DNA of 64,000 bases, taken from Phanerochaete sordida. Lineage: Eukaryota > Basidiomycota > Agaricomycetes > Polyporales > Phanerochaetaceae. Shown in pieces: positions 1 through 11,392 of the stretch. Each line of letters starts with the position of its first letter. Position 1 is the stretch's first letter. The position numbers were made by a program, and so were the translations under genes. The notes below the pieces were generated by a model. The model was not told where the DNA came from. It ran no database searches and saw only the letters and a list, made by a program, of their open reading frames with translations. The stretch covers positions 1 to 64,000 of the forward strand of contig BPQB01000120.1 of NCBI GenBank assembly GCA_019973155.2. The letters run 5' to 3'.

Positions 1-109
1 TAAAACCCTAAAACCCTAAAACCCTAAAACCCTAAAACCCTAAAACCCTAAAACCCTAAAACCCTAAAACCCTAAAACCCTAAAACCCTAAAACCCTAAA
101 ACCCTAAAA
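1..109. repeat. Telomeric repeat tract, unit TAAAACCC
   Basis: Thirteen perfect tandem copies of the 8-nt unit TAAAACCC (1-104) plus a partial copy (105-109) begin the window. The C-rich strand runs 5' to 3' inward, as expected for a left chromosome end, so the G-rich strand is TTTTAGGG. The same unit is known from Chlamydomonas-type telomeres, while TTAGGG is the usual fungal form. The tract is short and may be cut by assembly. Confidence 0.95.
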
Positions 110-2936
110 GGATGGGGTTTGAGATTTGCACATTTACAAGCTGTCTATCGCGCACACAATGCCTTACGCACGTATGTTGTAACAACTAGAATCTCGCACG
201 GTGTTTTAAGTTTTTCTTAGGGTTTTAGAAGTCTTAGGGTTTTAGGGTTCTCACATCTCAATCCTTTTGTATGTGTGTATGGTGGCCTGGTGCTTAGGGT
301 GTTTAGAGCTTGTATAAGTGGTGTTCTTATGATTTTGATTTAGTGTCTTGAGTTTTTCTAGGTTGAGGGGTTGGGTTTGGGGTTTTAGGGTTTTAGGGTT
401 TTGATGATCTTTCAAACTTAAATTGTGCTTTCTCTCTGATAAAGTATCTGTAATTTCTGGTATGAATAGGTGCTATAGGTGGCCTGTATTTGTAGGGTTT
501 GGTTATTCAACCATAGGTTCCTGGTATTGATTCATAGTTAACTGCTTAATAGTCTATGCATGGACAGCTAACTTCCATTGCAATTATCACTGTATAGTTG
601 ACGAGCTCATAAAGCATGAGTTGATCGTGCATAACTCATCATCGTGCATATCACAGGCCTCGAACTAAGTTAGTGGCAGCAAAATATGCATGTATACTTC
701 GTAGTGCATAATAATAGATATAGCTCTACTGGATTATATGCATCTCTGGCAAATATCTAGCTTGGTTCACGAGGGTGTGTCTCTCATCTCAACCAAACAC
801 TTAATTCAACAAAGGAAAATTGCGATAACTCGGCAAACAATAAGTAAGGACTGTTATATCTATGGCAGCACCACACTTTACTGCCACATTGTCAAGGTGC
901 AGGAAAGCGGAGTAGGCAGATGTTGGAAGACCCAGAGATGTAACTCCAGATACAGGGAACGGACAGTGTTGACTTCAGCCTTAGAGAGCTGCACCACTTG
1001 CGATACTGCAGTGCCTGAGATTTGCAGACCAGAGCGAAGAAAATCAGAATGCAGAGTTCCAATGTAGTAACAAGGATGTATAGAGACAAGACGAGAGTGA
1101 GTACAGAACAAGTCTTAGACCAAAGTCAAAATCTGAACTGTGATGACAAGCATGAGAGTGGGAGCTTATATAGTAAGTGAGTTCAGAGATGGAGGAGATG
1201 GAACAGAGTGTAGGAAGATCTTAACATTACCTAACTAGCAAAATTCCACGTACCAGATATAGGATGATGCTAGAAGATAATGAGACGCATGGTGAAGGAG
1301 GGAAAGCCTTGTACTGTGAAGTGGTTGTATGAAGACCAGAGCTCATGTTCTTTGCAGGAGTGCCAACTCCGACATCCATTGGGTTCTTTGGTCTTTGGAG
1401 TTGCACGCCGTGACACACATTGCTTATGAGTCAATTTCCAGGATAATCTACCCAATGCAAGCAGACTAAGCATCTTAAGGCAACATTAGTCACATGCTGC
1501 AACATGAAATGTGGTGGTAACATTGTACAGAAGCTACTGCGAACCATGCCACGGCCAGTGCACTTTTTTAGCAACTATTGAGGTGTGCTATATCTCATGT
1601 AGCCGTATTTGATGTGCTCATCAAGTACTGTAACTGTTTTTGGAATTTGGGGTCCATCACCTGAGCTTAAGAAGATGTCTGGGCAGTAGTCACAACAGAT
1701 TGTTTCGCTTCGCCCTGCAGTTGCTACTACGGCAATTGCTGTTCCCATGGATACAGGGATTGTGACTACTGCTTTCACAGTAACTGGTTCAGCTGGTCTG
1801 CTGGTTGATGCAACTGAGATTCTATGGAGATTCTTATCTTTGTGCCCTGAGGAATGGGATTGTGCTGCCTGCAGTGACTGAGACATTCACGGGTGATCAC
1901 TATGGCCACATATAATGGCAGATGTGCTTCGGAGCGCACATCTGAATGAAAATTGTTGTGATGGAGCAGACAGTGGAGAAGCAGACAGTGTACAAATAAA
2001 GCAGATGGTATACTGTACATTTACGATCCTACCGAATGATAGTGTGACCATGACAAGATGTAACCCTATCGGATGAGCGGATGAGGGTCAGGATTGAGCG
2101 TGACACATGATGGATATGGGACACAGACAATTTAATTCAGCACGTACAACACACGGCTGGACTGGAATGGGTGTTAGTGCACCATTTGAAGCAATACGAG
2201 CGCCGCAGACAGGAAAATGTTCGAAACACCTGCAAGAATGACCGGTCAGAAAGCTTGGTGACACATGACAAATGCGAAATACCGAACGGAATGAAGGCCC
2301 AGTGACACGTGGCATTCGTTATGGTTGTAAATGTACAGTATAAGGCTCTGTTGAGATGCCACCTGAGAATAAAATACCACGAGATTGCAAACACGCGCTT
2401 GTGACAAAATCGTGACTGATGTGATGATGTGTGACACTTTCGGAGCTGCTGGGCTGCGCGCTGCATCTCCGTATTCGAGACAAGCATCTTTGTCTGGTTT
2501 TTCTCTCAGATGCATGCAGAAGTGCTTATGAAGTCATAATTAATCTTATTCAGGATTATCTGAGTCAATGCGTAAGGTATAATGGTGTAGCCGCACCCTT
2601 GGACAGTCTGGCACTTCTTTGCTATCTGTGCAGCCTCTGAAAGGCTCAAACACGGTACTTGGGGTTTCAAAATAATCATATCAAGCTATTTTCATTCCTG
2701 AATGCTGAGATGAGTCTTAAATGCTGCTTGATACTGCTTTACGCGAGGCTCTACGGCTCAGCGACAAGAGGGTGACGGCGCCAATACCATGGGACGTCAC
2801 ACGAGAACTAGATCTTGCGAGATTATATTCTCGGACGGCATCTGAACAGAGCCTAGAGGGCGAGGCCGCATGACCCAGAGCATTAAAATCACGGGTGTGG
2901 AGGCCAAGGGTCATGTTGGGAGTGTTTGTGGTGAGC
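110..2936. other. AT-rich subtelomere with no supportable gene
   Basis: I see no conserved coding region here. Open frames are short (at most about 116 codons), lack recognisable motifs and have no paralogue elsewhere in the window. Base composition is AT-rich, unlike the GC-rich block that starts near 2.9 kb. One 58-bp segment (813-870) resembles 29524-29581. A minus-strand frame at 1575-1886 contains a Cys-rich stretch (CCDYC) that might be retroelement debris, but I cannot support that. Confidence 0.6.
217..402 (+). repeat. Interstitial telomere-like TTTTAGGG stretches in inverted orientation
   Basis: Short runs of the G-rich telomere unit lie on the + strand at 217-228, 234-249 and 379-402. 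Each holds one to about two and a half units. Their orientation is opposite to the terminal tract, where the + strand carries the C-rich unit. They are degenerate at the edges and separated by T/G-rich sequence. Confidence 0.75.
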
Positions 2937-3511
2937 GGCCTCCAGTGGAAGCCTAAGATTTGCGCAGTCGGCCGGAATGGATATGCTGCGAGTGCTGGTG
3001 CCGGGTGGCCTCCAGTGGAAGCCTCGCGTGCGCGTGGTTGGCCGGCATGGACATACTGCAGGTGCTCATGTCAAGTGGCCTCCAGTGGAAGCCTCGCGTG
3101 CGCGTAACGGGCTGGCAGGGACGTGCTGCAGGTGCCCGTGTCAAGGGGCCTCCACTGGAAGCCTCGTGAGGCGTGTGCCTTGTCGGTGGGCATCCACCTA
3201 GTGCCGGTGCTCGCGGCGCGTGGCCGCTAGTGGTAGGGTAACATGTGTGGTCGACGCATGAACATGCTGCAGGTGCTCATGGCCGGTGGCCGCCAGTGGA
3301 AGCCCAAGGTGTATGGTCAGCTGGCATGAGCATGGTCCGAGTCATCGTGGTAAATAGCCTCCAGTGGAGGCAGGGAATGTGTGCACCCGGGTTTGAGAGG
3401 TGTGCTATAGGTGCTCGTGGCCGGTGGCGGCCAGCGGAAGCCTACTCTGTGCGTGTGCGCGGCCGGCAGGCGCATGGATGTGCCCGTGGCCAGCGGCCGC
3501 CAGTGGAAGCC
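2937..3511. repeat. 70-bp minisatellite with a 17-bp near-palindromic core
   Basis: The core GGCCTCCAGTGGAAGCC or a variant starts at 2937, 3007, 3077 and 3147 (exactly 70 bp apart). It continues with degenerate copies near 3222, 3288, 3356, 3426 and 3495 (66-75 bp apart). The sequence between cores is also repeated (CATG...GCAGGTGCTCATG-like), so this is a tandem minisatellite rather than a repeat-spacer array. It is the first of many arrays in the block built on the same core and lies just upstream of the unknown gene at 3891. Confidence 0.9.
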
Positions 3512-3890
3512 GAATGGTTTCCAACGCTTATGAACACGTAGTGCACGGGGAACCACGGCATGCACTGGGGCCTTGGAGCAGATACGGCATACAGTGAAAG
3601 GCCTCTAGTAACTTCGCGGGAGGTGCTGGTGGACAGCAATCTGACGGCAGGACCTGAGGTTGTTGGTGGTAAGAGGCTCAACATGCCTGGAGATGGGCTA
3701 ATGTTCTTGGGGCTTGAAACATAGTCGGGGTACAATAGATTGTTTATCTTGAATAGGGGCTCGGAGACAGCCGATAGAGGTAGGGCTAGTGAAACAGTCA
3801 GATCGGCTGGGATGGCCCCTGAGGCGATGGGGATTTAAGGGCGCGTGTGTTCGAGCTTCCTTCCTGTCAACCTTCACCCCAACGTTCACC

Positions 3891-6596
3891 ATGTCCTCGT
3901 TCCCTCACGAATGGCGGCCTGTCGTGGACATGTCAATCGCTGCATGGGCAAATCAAATCGTGCTAGCAAGCGAGGAGGAGGAGGATTGGGATAGGCAGAT
4001 GCTTGATCTCACGCTTGCAGGCCGATGGAAAAATATCGAAGGACAAGAGGAAGACCTGGTGCGACTGGTGCGACTCACTGAGCCACCAGTCTTGTACGAC
4101 GCAAATAGGCGGATGTCGGTCGAGCGCAAGGTGGAGGATGCGATGGGCGTGGCAGACCAACTACCGAACGGTCAAGACTTGTATGTGTACAGATGCCCAC
4201 CACTCGAGGCAGTGGCAGATATCAAGACTCCAACGCGCTTGACGCGAAAGATACAGAATGAGCCTGTAAGCATTTCGTCTTATCTGCCACCGCCGATCTG
4301 ATAGAAACATATCACCAGCCCGGGTTCAGCGGCGAAGTTGCTGTCGAGAACATTCCTCATTTCCTATTCGCCACCGCCGATGCAGTGACAATCTGGCTAT
4401 TTCTCCCTGGGCTATACTTCGCAGGAAGCGAGGATAACAGGGTGAACCTCAGCGAGATAGGATGCCTCTATATCGCGGCAACAAAGCCAGCACTGCTGCA
4501 TGTCGGTGTCGCCCTCCCCGACAACGATCCCTCAGCTGCTATCGATTTCACAGCGGTTCGCTCCTCGCGCTTCCAAGGCCTTCATGGATCCACAGTGCGT
4601 GTACCACGCCACAGCATCTCGGATTTTACGGAGCACTTCCTGGTGGCCACGGGAGGGGACCCGCGGTTCCACGCCTGTTTCTTCGGCTACCAGTTATCTC
4701 CCGGGGACACGTGGCATGATATCAGCGAGGTCGAAGAGAGGACCAAGGCCCACAACATCATCCAGTTCAAACTCGGCCATCTCGCTCATGCCTACCGCCC
4801 GGCATCTGAGCAGCGTGTATGCCGGATTAGCATGCGCTTTCGATATCCGGGACAAGCTCTACTCTGGCAGCCTGCAGCCCTCGAGAACTTCCTCATCGAA
4901 CTTCGTCCGTGGGCCCGTCCGGAGCTGACTGACGAGGAGATAGAGGAAATCGTAGGAGGAGCGGAGCGGGCAGGGACCGTCGGGGCAGTGACCTTCGCAA
5001 TGTGCCACAAGACGACAGTTACACTGTCGAAGAACAATAGCAGCAACATGAAGGCAATAGAGTTTCGAGCATTGGCCCCAGCTGAAAGTGACAAGCTCCC
5101 CGGCTTCAAAGTCTTCACAGCACAGGACACATATCCCCAGCGTACCGCATCCATGCTAGACGCGCTGGACGCGGCATCAACTCAATGTAACCGCCTCGCA
5201 GCACTCGACAACGGAAGAGGCGACGTGGAAGCCTTTGTCTCCTTGGACATGGATTACCGTCATAGCCGAAATGCTTTGACTACGTTCCCAGCAGTCCATA
5301 CACTGTTTTGGGACGTCAAGAGAACAGCATGGTGGTGAGTGTTGTAGAACTGTGACGTGAACGTGGATGATGAGTGTACTGATTGTGGGTATCAGGAAGT
5401 ATAGAGGATTGAGACTTCTCGCGATTAGCATCGCGTTGAAGAGGCTGCGCGATGATGCTCCGCCTGACGCGCGGCTTTGGCCCAGCTGTTTGGGCTTCGC
5501 TGCGATCTGCATCGTCATCATGAACTCATGCATCCTCCCACAAGAAGAAACCGAGGATATATCGGAGTTACTCGACATTACCGCATATTCCAAGGTACCT
5601 GATGCGGACAACGAGATGGCTGCTGCCTTCGGACAAGCAGCAGAGCTAGGCGAGCCGTGGATTCAAGATCGAGGAGCGTTCTTCATTGCAGGGATTGTGA
5701 AGAACATGATTCATGAACCCGATTACTATTTCTTCCGCCTGGCAACATACATGCAACCGTCTGCAGAACATTTGGCGCGGATTTATGGAGTGCAGTCACT
5801 TCATGAGCTGGGAGAGCAGTTCGGCATTGGAGCGCACAAACAGGTCATCGTCAACTACCACCCCACGCGCCTGTACAAGGGACGACATACCGCGATCGCG
5901 AGCAGCGGCATCACAAGAGCCTTGCCTGCACCACGGCAGTTCGACTTGCCTGACATTCGCGTGAGGCGACCCACGGTGCTTCGGGGACAAGATATTCTCG
6001 ATGAAGTGGAGGACCCAGACAGCGAAACCAACCTGGGATTATTCTTCCAGGGATTGCCTCTACAAGAAACTCTGGATAAGATCCTGCTCCAGCTGGCATT
6101 CGATATCATACAGAAGTCGCCTAACGAGCGGGGAGGGTCCATGTACACGACACTCAACGACGCCGAGCGCCGAAACGTCATTCCTGAGCTCTACCAGCAA
6201 CCAGTGCTTCCGTTCCGAGCAGCACACGTCATCCTCGTCTCCTCGGCAACATGGGAATCCATCGTGTGCTGCCTACTGCCTTCGAAGGGGCACGTAGTCC
6301 GCCAGAGGGCCTCAGGCTACACTACGAGCACGTATTTCAGGGCATGGACCGAACTGCAGAATCGCTTGACCCCGGGCGACTCCGCCAAGGTCACCAGAGC
6401 TATGCGAAACGAGGTGAGGGACTTCTTGTGGCTGCCCAAGGCGGATCCGTCAGGAATGTGGAGCTCCCAGCGGGACCTTGCAAAGGACGCAATCATTCTC
6501 CCGACAGGTTCAGTGGGTATTCTTGCCCCACAGATCGCGGCAAATCCTCGCCAGATGCCATCGTGGACCCAATTGAGCTTCTTTTCTCTTAAATAG
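3891..6596 (+). CDS. Unknown subtelomeric protein, paralogue A (863 aa, 3 exons)
   Basis: I do not recognise the family. The model is exons 3891-4265, 4319-5334 and 5396-6596; introns are 53 and 61 nt and phases agree, giving 864 codons with stop. The start was chosen because the N-terminus aligns with paralogue B (MSSFPHEWRPVVDMSI versus MPPYPDEQLPVITYSI). Exon 2 is 1016 nt in both genes. Shared landmarks are an IPHFLF/IPNICL segment opening the middle part, a WW pair straddling intron 2, a hydrophobic LGFAAICI segment just after it, a GS-YxTL...ELY...LPFRAA block, and a WLP tail motif. The LGFAAICI segment could be a buried helix; no signal peptide or catalytic motif is evident. A weak TATA-like TTTAAG lies at about 3833. 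The pair sits next to a subtelomeric SNF2 helicase, but a functional link is only inferred. Confidence 0.8.
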
Positions 6597-6822
6597 TCTT
6601 GCGGTAAGGACGGCATGGCTTGATGCAACAGCTCCAGGGCACTGATTAGTGGGGTTTTTAGTGATCGATGAAGTGAAGAGATATGGGATAAGCCTGCAAC
6701 ATTTCCCATCTGTATCCGGTTACAGTTTTACCTGCGGTCGACATAATAAAACGAGCATGTGATAGGAAAGGTGGCAGGGATGACCAGTGGTTTGGTTCTA
6801 GGGAGCAGACCATCAGATATGG

Positions 6823-7668
6823 GGCGCCACCGGAGGCCACCGAGGGCGGGGTCAGTATGTCAGGCTAGCTGGGGCCGCGGGGGTTTCGTGTGAGGAGCTT
6901 GATCTGTCTCCTGCGATATCCACATGTGAGAGTGCACCGGCCACTGGAGGCTCCCAGGCTGGCAGTCCTACCATCGGCGCCGGCGCTGCTCAGTCGCCAC
7001 ACTAGCGATACCAGGGCCGCCACAGGCGGCCGTGGAAGACATGCGGACACCAGGTGTATGGCGAGTTGGACTGGTGCGCGAGCATGAGCGGCGGTGTTGC
7101 AGACGCCACTGGAGCCTGCGACGCTGGCGGGGGCGTGCGTGCCTGACGTGTCTAGTGGGCACGGGGGCATGCCCAGAGCGCCGCCAACAGAAGGCTGCTG
7201 TTGTTACATGGAGCAAGCAGGATGGACTTCCCCGGTGCGACCAGGCGAGCCGCACGTGGGCCGCCAGTGGCGGCCGCGCCCCCTCAGAGCAGAGTAGAGC
7301 CTCCAACACACGAGCGCGTCACGGTGCCAGGGCCAGGGCGGCTTCCAGTGGCGGCTACACGACGGCTGGCACAGCGCGGGGAGACATATCCCGATGGCTA
7401 GTGGCGGATGGGAGGCGCCACTGGAGCCCTGATTGCAGCATCGAGCACCTGCGCGCGTTGAGCGTTGAGCCGCACGGTGGCCGCCCGTGGCGGCCGCTGC
7501 GTCTCAGCGAGACAAATTGCGCCTAAAGCAAAGTAGAGCCCCCAACCCATGAGCGCATTAACAAGTGCCAGTGCCGGGGTGGCTTCCAGTGGCGGCTACA
7601 CCATGGCCGGCACAGGGCGGGGAGACGTATCCGAATGGCCAGTGGCGGTTGGGAGCGCCACTGGAGCC
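6823..7668. repeat. Intergenic palindrome-motif cluster with a ~220-242-bp tandem duplication
   Basis: The region between paralogues A and B carries many copies of the 17-bp motif, for example 7015-7031, 7259-7275 (a perfect GGCCGCCAGTGGCGGCC), 7340-7356, 7479-7495 and 7582-7598. Sequence around 7259-7470 is repeated imperfectly around 7479-7700: matching cores start 220 bp apart at the left and 242 bp apart at the right, because of indels. No gene is supported here; GC-rich open frames on both strands are artefacts of the repeats. Confidence 0.85.
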
Positions 7669-7872
7669 CTGATTTCAGCATCGAGCACTTGCGCGCGTTG
7701 GGCCTTTCGTTCTGGTGGGGCTGATTCGCTCCAGCTGCTAGTATGGGAACATGGGACTCTGAATGACGTCAGAGAGGAGCTATAGTGCGGCTTGTGGGGG
7801 CTACCAGCGCGGCTTGCGATCGCAAACACGAATCGATTTGCAATGGTGGCAGGTGACGGGTGGGCGTGGCTG

Positions 7873-7880
7873 TATATAAT
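7873..7880 (+). promoter_or_regulatory. TATA-box candidate for unknown paralogue B
   Basis: TATATAAT lies about 32-39 bp upstream of the chosen ATG at 7912. If transcription starts about 30 bp downstream of it, the leader would be very short, which also argues against ATGs further upstream. This is inference from position and motif only. Confidence 0.45.
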
Positions 7881-7911
7881 GGGAGGCGACAGGGCCCTGG
7901 GGAAGATGGTC

Positions 7912-10589
7912 ATGCCTCCATATCCAGACGAACAATTACCTGTGATCACCTACTCCATCCAAGAGTTCAATGCCCGCGCGCACGAAATTCTTACAGGAGG
8001 GGCTGGAATCCATGACTTCCTGAACTTCGTTCTAGCTGGGCGTACAGAGCTCGAGGACGGCATGTGGCGTATCAATATCGACGTTTTCAAGGACTGCATC
8101 AATCTGGACGGACGCGAAGACGTGAAAGTCAATCGAGACTACGACTCCATCATAGGCATCACCCAGAATCTACCATATCGCAAAGCCATCTCCATTTACC
8201 CTGTCCCCAGCTTCCGAGATTGCCTCTTCAAGTCGAATCATATAAAGAGGACCATCCGTTTACCGGTAAGGGTTTATTTCGATGGAAGGTCCTTTTGCAC
8301 TCACAGAGACCGTTTGTTAGGGGTGGCAGGCATCACGGAAGGTTGATCTGTGCAGCATTCCCAACATCTGCTTGTGCACTGCCGGGCTGCGGCTCAAAAC
8401 CCTCCTTTTCTTCCCACGAATGTACGATGCTCAAGAACGTCGCCCCATCACCAAGGAGCAGATGGCGTTACTATATAACCAATGCCTTCGCCCAGCAGCA
8501 GCGGCGGTCTATCCACACTTCATGTCTCACTGGCCGGTCACCTACGATGCAGGACTAATGGCAATGCGAGACACCAGAGGGCGGTTTCATTTTTCTCGTA
8601 TCGACCTACCAGCACATCTGATAGATGACTTCGTTGTCCACCTCCGGGAGCATCTCAATGCCCTGCCCATCTTCCAAGATAGCTTCTTTCTCCACGAGGC
8701 CCGAGGAAGCAAGGGCTCAACAAATCACAACCCGGAGGACGTCGATGAGACTGACAACGCCTTGGAGGTTGCTCTCGACGAATTTGACGTGCCGAAGATG
8801 TTGGGAGAAGAGCACGAGTGGTACATCGACATTGGGCTGGAGATACAGCTAGCGAATGCAGTACTGCAGTGGAAAGCGGCGCATCACTCAGACATTCTAC
8901 GGTACACCCTGCCCTCAGCAACTCCAGAAGCGATCCACCGGACGGTGACCGGCCGCCACTTCAAGGTAGACGTCAGCTCCCTCTTGTACGAGCTGGCGGG
9001 TTTCCGTGTGGAGGTCCCTTCGGTAGGTGCACAAGACCATGTGCGCTACGTCAACGTCTACACAACAGACAAATCAGCGACTTATCAGCTGCATCCTGGC
9101 GCATTTCGAAGACATCGAGCATCAGATCTACTCCCACACTCCCTTGGGGCACTGGTCAAAGACATCGACTCCACGGGTGCACTGTACGACATGTGCAGGG
9201 GACTGACGGGCATCAAACAGGAGGGAGCGGCAAGGCTCGAAGTCAGGATGAAGATGATGCCAGGACTGATAGCAGGCAAGCTGCGGGACTTGGATCGTGC
9301 CGAAATCAACCAGTGGGTTGTGGGATATGATGCGCTCCAGTGGTGGTGAGACATTTCATGGGATTTTCGCCGCACAATCGACTTACAAGCTGACAACGTG
9401 CAGGATGTTGCGATTCTGGCGCTTGGCTGCAGTGAAATATGTGGTTAAGGCAAGCTTGGAGGCAAAACCACGGCTGCGATCAATGCGACCAGCCTTAGGG
9501 CTCGCGGCCATCTGTATATGGATCAAGAATGGGCTTATATTCAGGCCAGGAGACCAGCGATGGGACAAAGACATCGTAGCCAACGCAGCTTTCTGGGATA
9601 GCATCGACGAGGACAATCTGGCAGAAGAGGAGGAGCTGGAGGAGCTGATAGCCCAAGGCAACATGATACCCTCGACAGAGCAGCGGGGGCTGTACTTCGT
9701 CTCAGCTGTGGAGGAGACTCACGGAATCTTCCACCTTCCCTGGACCAGATCGCTCACCGCAGAAAATTACGCCTTGCTGTACAACGTCAACAGCTTCGCC
9801 GACCTCGAATTTCAGTTCATGCAGAGCGAGAACAAGAAAACTCGCCAAGACGTGTTAGCCGGACCTCGACGGAACAACAAGCGGAAACGAGCCCAGCAAC
9901 CGCCGAGAGAGCGGTCCCCCGCAAGAGACATTGCCTTCCGCCTGTCCGAGGCAGGCGTGAGGGTGGCTCCGGTTGCAGCCAGCATTCCCGCTGCTGTCTT
10001 GGAAGGAATGATTGCTGAAGGGCATGACCACCCGGATGCCGAGCTCAATGCAGTATGGCAGGACTTCCTGCGCGACGTCGTCGCAGTGATTCCGATGGCT
10101 CAGAGAGGTGGGGGGTCATACTGCACGCTGGACGTAGAGGAGCGGGAGCGGGTGAGCGAGGAGCTGTACAAGTCAAGAGAACTGCCATTTCGAGCGGCAA
10201 TCCTCAAGGTCGCTGAGGATAGTACGTGGGACGGGCTATTTTTTGACCGGTTTTTCCCCGACAGCGTGGAAATCAACCGACGTCAAAGACTGACTCAGCA
10301 CTTCGGGGCCTGCCACTATTGGACACGATGGCAGGTGTTGATGGCAAAAGTCATCGACCGCGGGCAGCAGATCACAATACGGGGCAAACTTCGCAGCGAG
10401 TTCAGGAAGCTCATGTGGTTACCGTGGACATCAAGCGACCGGATTTGGGTCACGGGAAGGACCGAGAAGGGGACATTCGTGAAGCTGCCTGAGGGTCACG
10501 AAGGCCCAGCGCCCAAGATCGCAATCAACGGTCGCCTCGGGACGGCCCTGAGCTTGTGGTCCCTGAAGGGGCAAGGGCAGGGGAACTAA
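7912..10589 (+). CDS. Unknown subtelomeric protein, paralogue B (851 aa, 3 exons)
   Basis: Tandem paralogue of the gene at 3891, of unrecognised family. Exons are 7912-8265, 8330-9345 and 9404-10589, with introns of 64 and 58 nt at the same positions and phases as in A, giving 852 codons with stop. The ATG at 7912 aligns with the start of A; an in-frame ATG at 7906 is an alternative. Conserved blocks are those described for A. A basic stretch, RRNNKRKRAQQPPRERS, in exon 3 looks like a nuclear-localisation signal and is absent at that place in A. The two proteins are clearly diverged (many substitutions, indels) while gene structure is kept, suggesting an old duplication with both copies still open. 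The 17-bp repeat motif is not found in the exons. Function unknown. Confidence 0.8.
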
Positions 10590-10641
10590 CAAGGCTTAAT
10601 GCACCGCGGGGGTGGGATTCGAGTGGATGGAGTCGAATACG

Positions 10642-11131
10642 GACGCCATTGGCGGCCCTCGAGCGGGGACGGCATGGCGGAAGCTAGGCAGCGTATGTTT
10701 TGTAGGTACCTTAGAATGAGATCCCACTCGCATCGCCCACAGCAGTGCACCCGCCAGAGGCGGCCACCCGAGGTGGCGAAGGAAGGGTCGTGAAGACTGT
10801 ACTTTGTGCTGGATTGCCGTGTCGTTGCAGCGCTTCCGCTGCACAAGGTGGCTTCCAGTGGAAGGCATGGGGCACGCGACAGGACTGGCCAGCCTCGGGG
10901 TAGTAGCTTTGGTGGTGAGGTGGGGCGCGCCGGCTTCCAGTGGAGGCCACCCTGTACTGACTGAGAAGGGTGAATCGTACGGTACACATTTCCAGGTATG
11001 CCCCACCATCTGCTCATCTCGGGTAATCATGGGAGAGGGGCATTTTGAGTGACCGTGGGAGCGATTATGTCACGTATTTGGCGGAGACTGCAGAGGGCGG
11101 GCGGGTGCGTCGCAGGCCGCCAGTGGCGGCC
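10642..11131. repeat. Dispersed 17-bp near-palindromes upstream of helicase 1
   Basis: The gap between paralogue B and the first SNF2 gene (10590-11392) holds at least five motif copies or variants, near 10642, 10750, 10849, 10930 and 11115-11131. The last is a full GGCCGCCAGTGGCGGCC. Here they are spaced irregularly and not in an obvious tandem array. Nothing else is evident apart from the TATA-like site at 11321. Confidence 0.8.
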
Positions 11132-11320
11132 TCCCCTCTTGGCCGCGTAGGCATGTCGAATCAGACCTCACGGTCACGGGCCAGGGCGTCAGGGGTAAAC
11201 GGTGACGTAGCTTCATCGTTGTTGTCGGCCGAGGGCCTTGAAAATCTTGTGATCGAGTCGGCGCCTCCGAAGCACGGGAAGGAGAGGCATTATGAAATAC
11301 ATTCCCGGCAGTCCCCGTGG

Positions 11321-11330
11321 TAATATATAG
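11321..11330 (+). promoter_or_regulatory. TATA-box candidate for SNF2 helicase 1
   Basis: TAATATATAG lies about 65-70 bp upstream of the ATG at 11393. The second helicase gene has TATATATA at a similar distance from its ATG (about 58-67 bp), so the core promoter layout seems conserved between the two copies. Confidence 0.5.
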
Positions 11331-11392
11331 TGTCAGGGTCGACATGTGCTTCTTTCCCTGACCTTCCCCATCAACCATCACCTGTCATTCCC

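Noticed and set aside
1575..1886. 103-codon minus-strand frame with a Cys-rich stretch as a transposon gag remnant
   Set aside because: A single CCDYC stretch is not enough; there is no zinc-knuckle spacing, polyprotein or LTR nearby.
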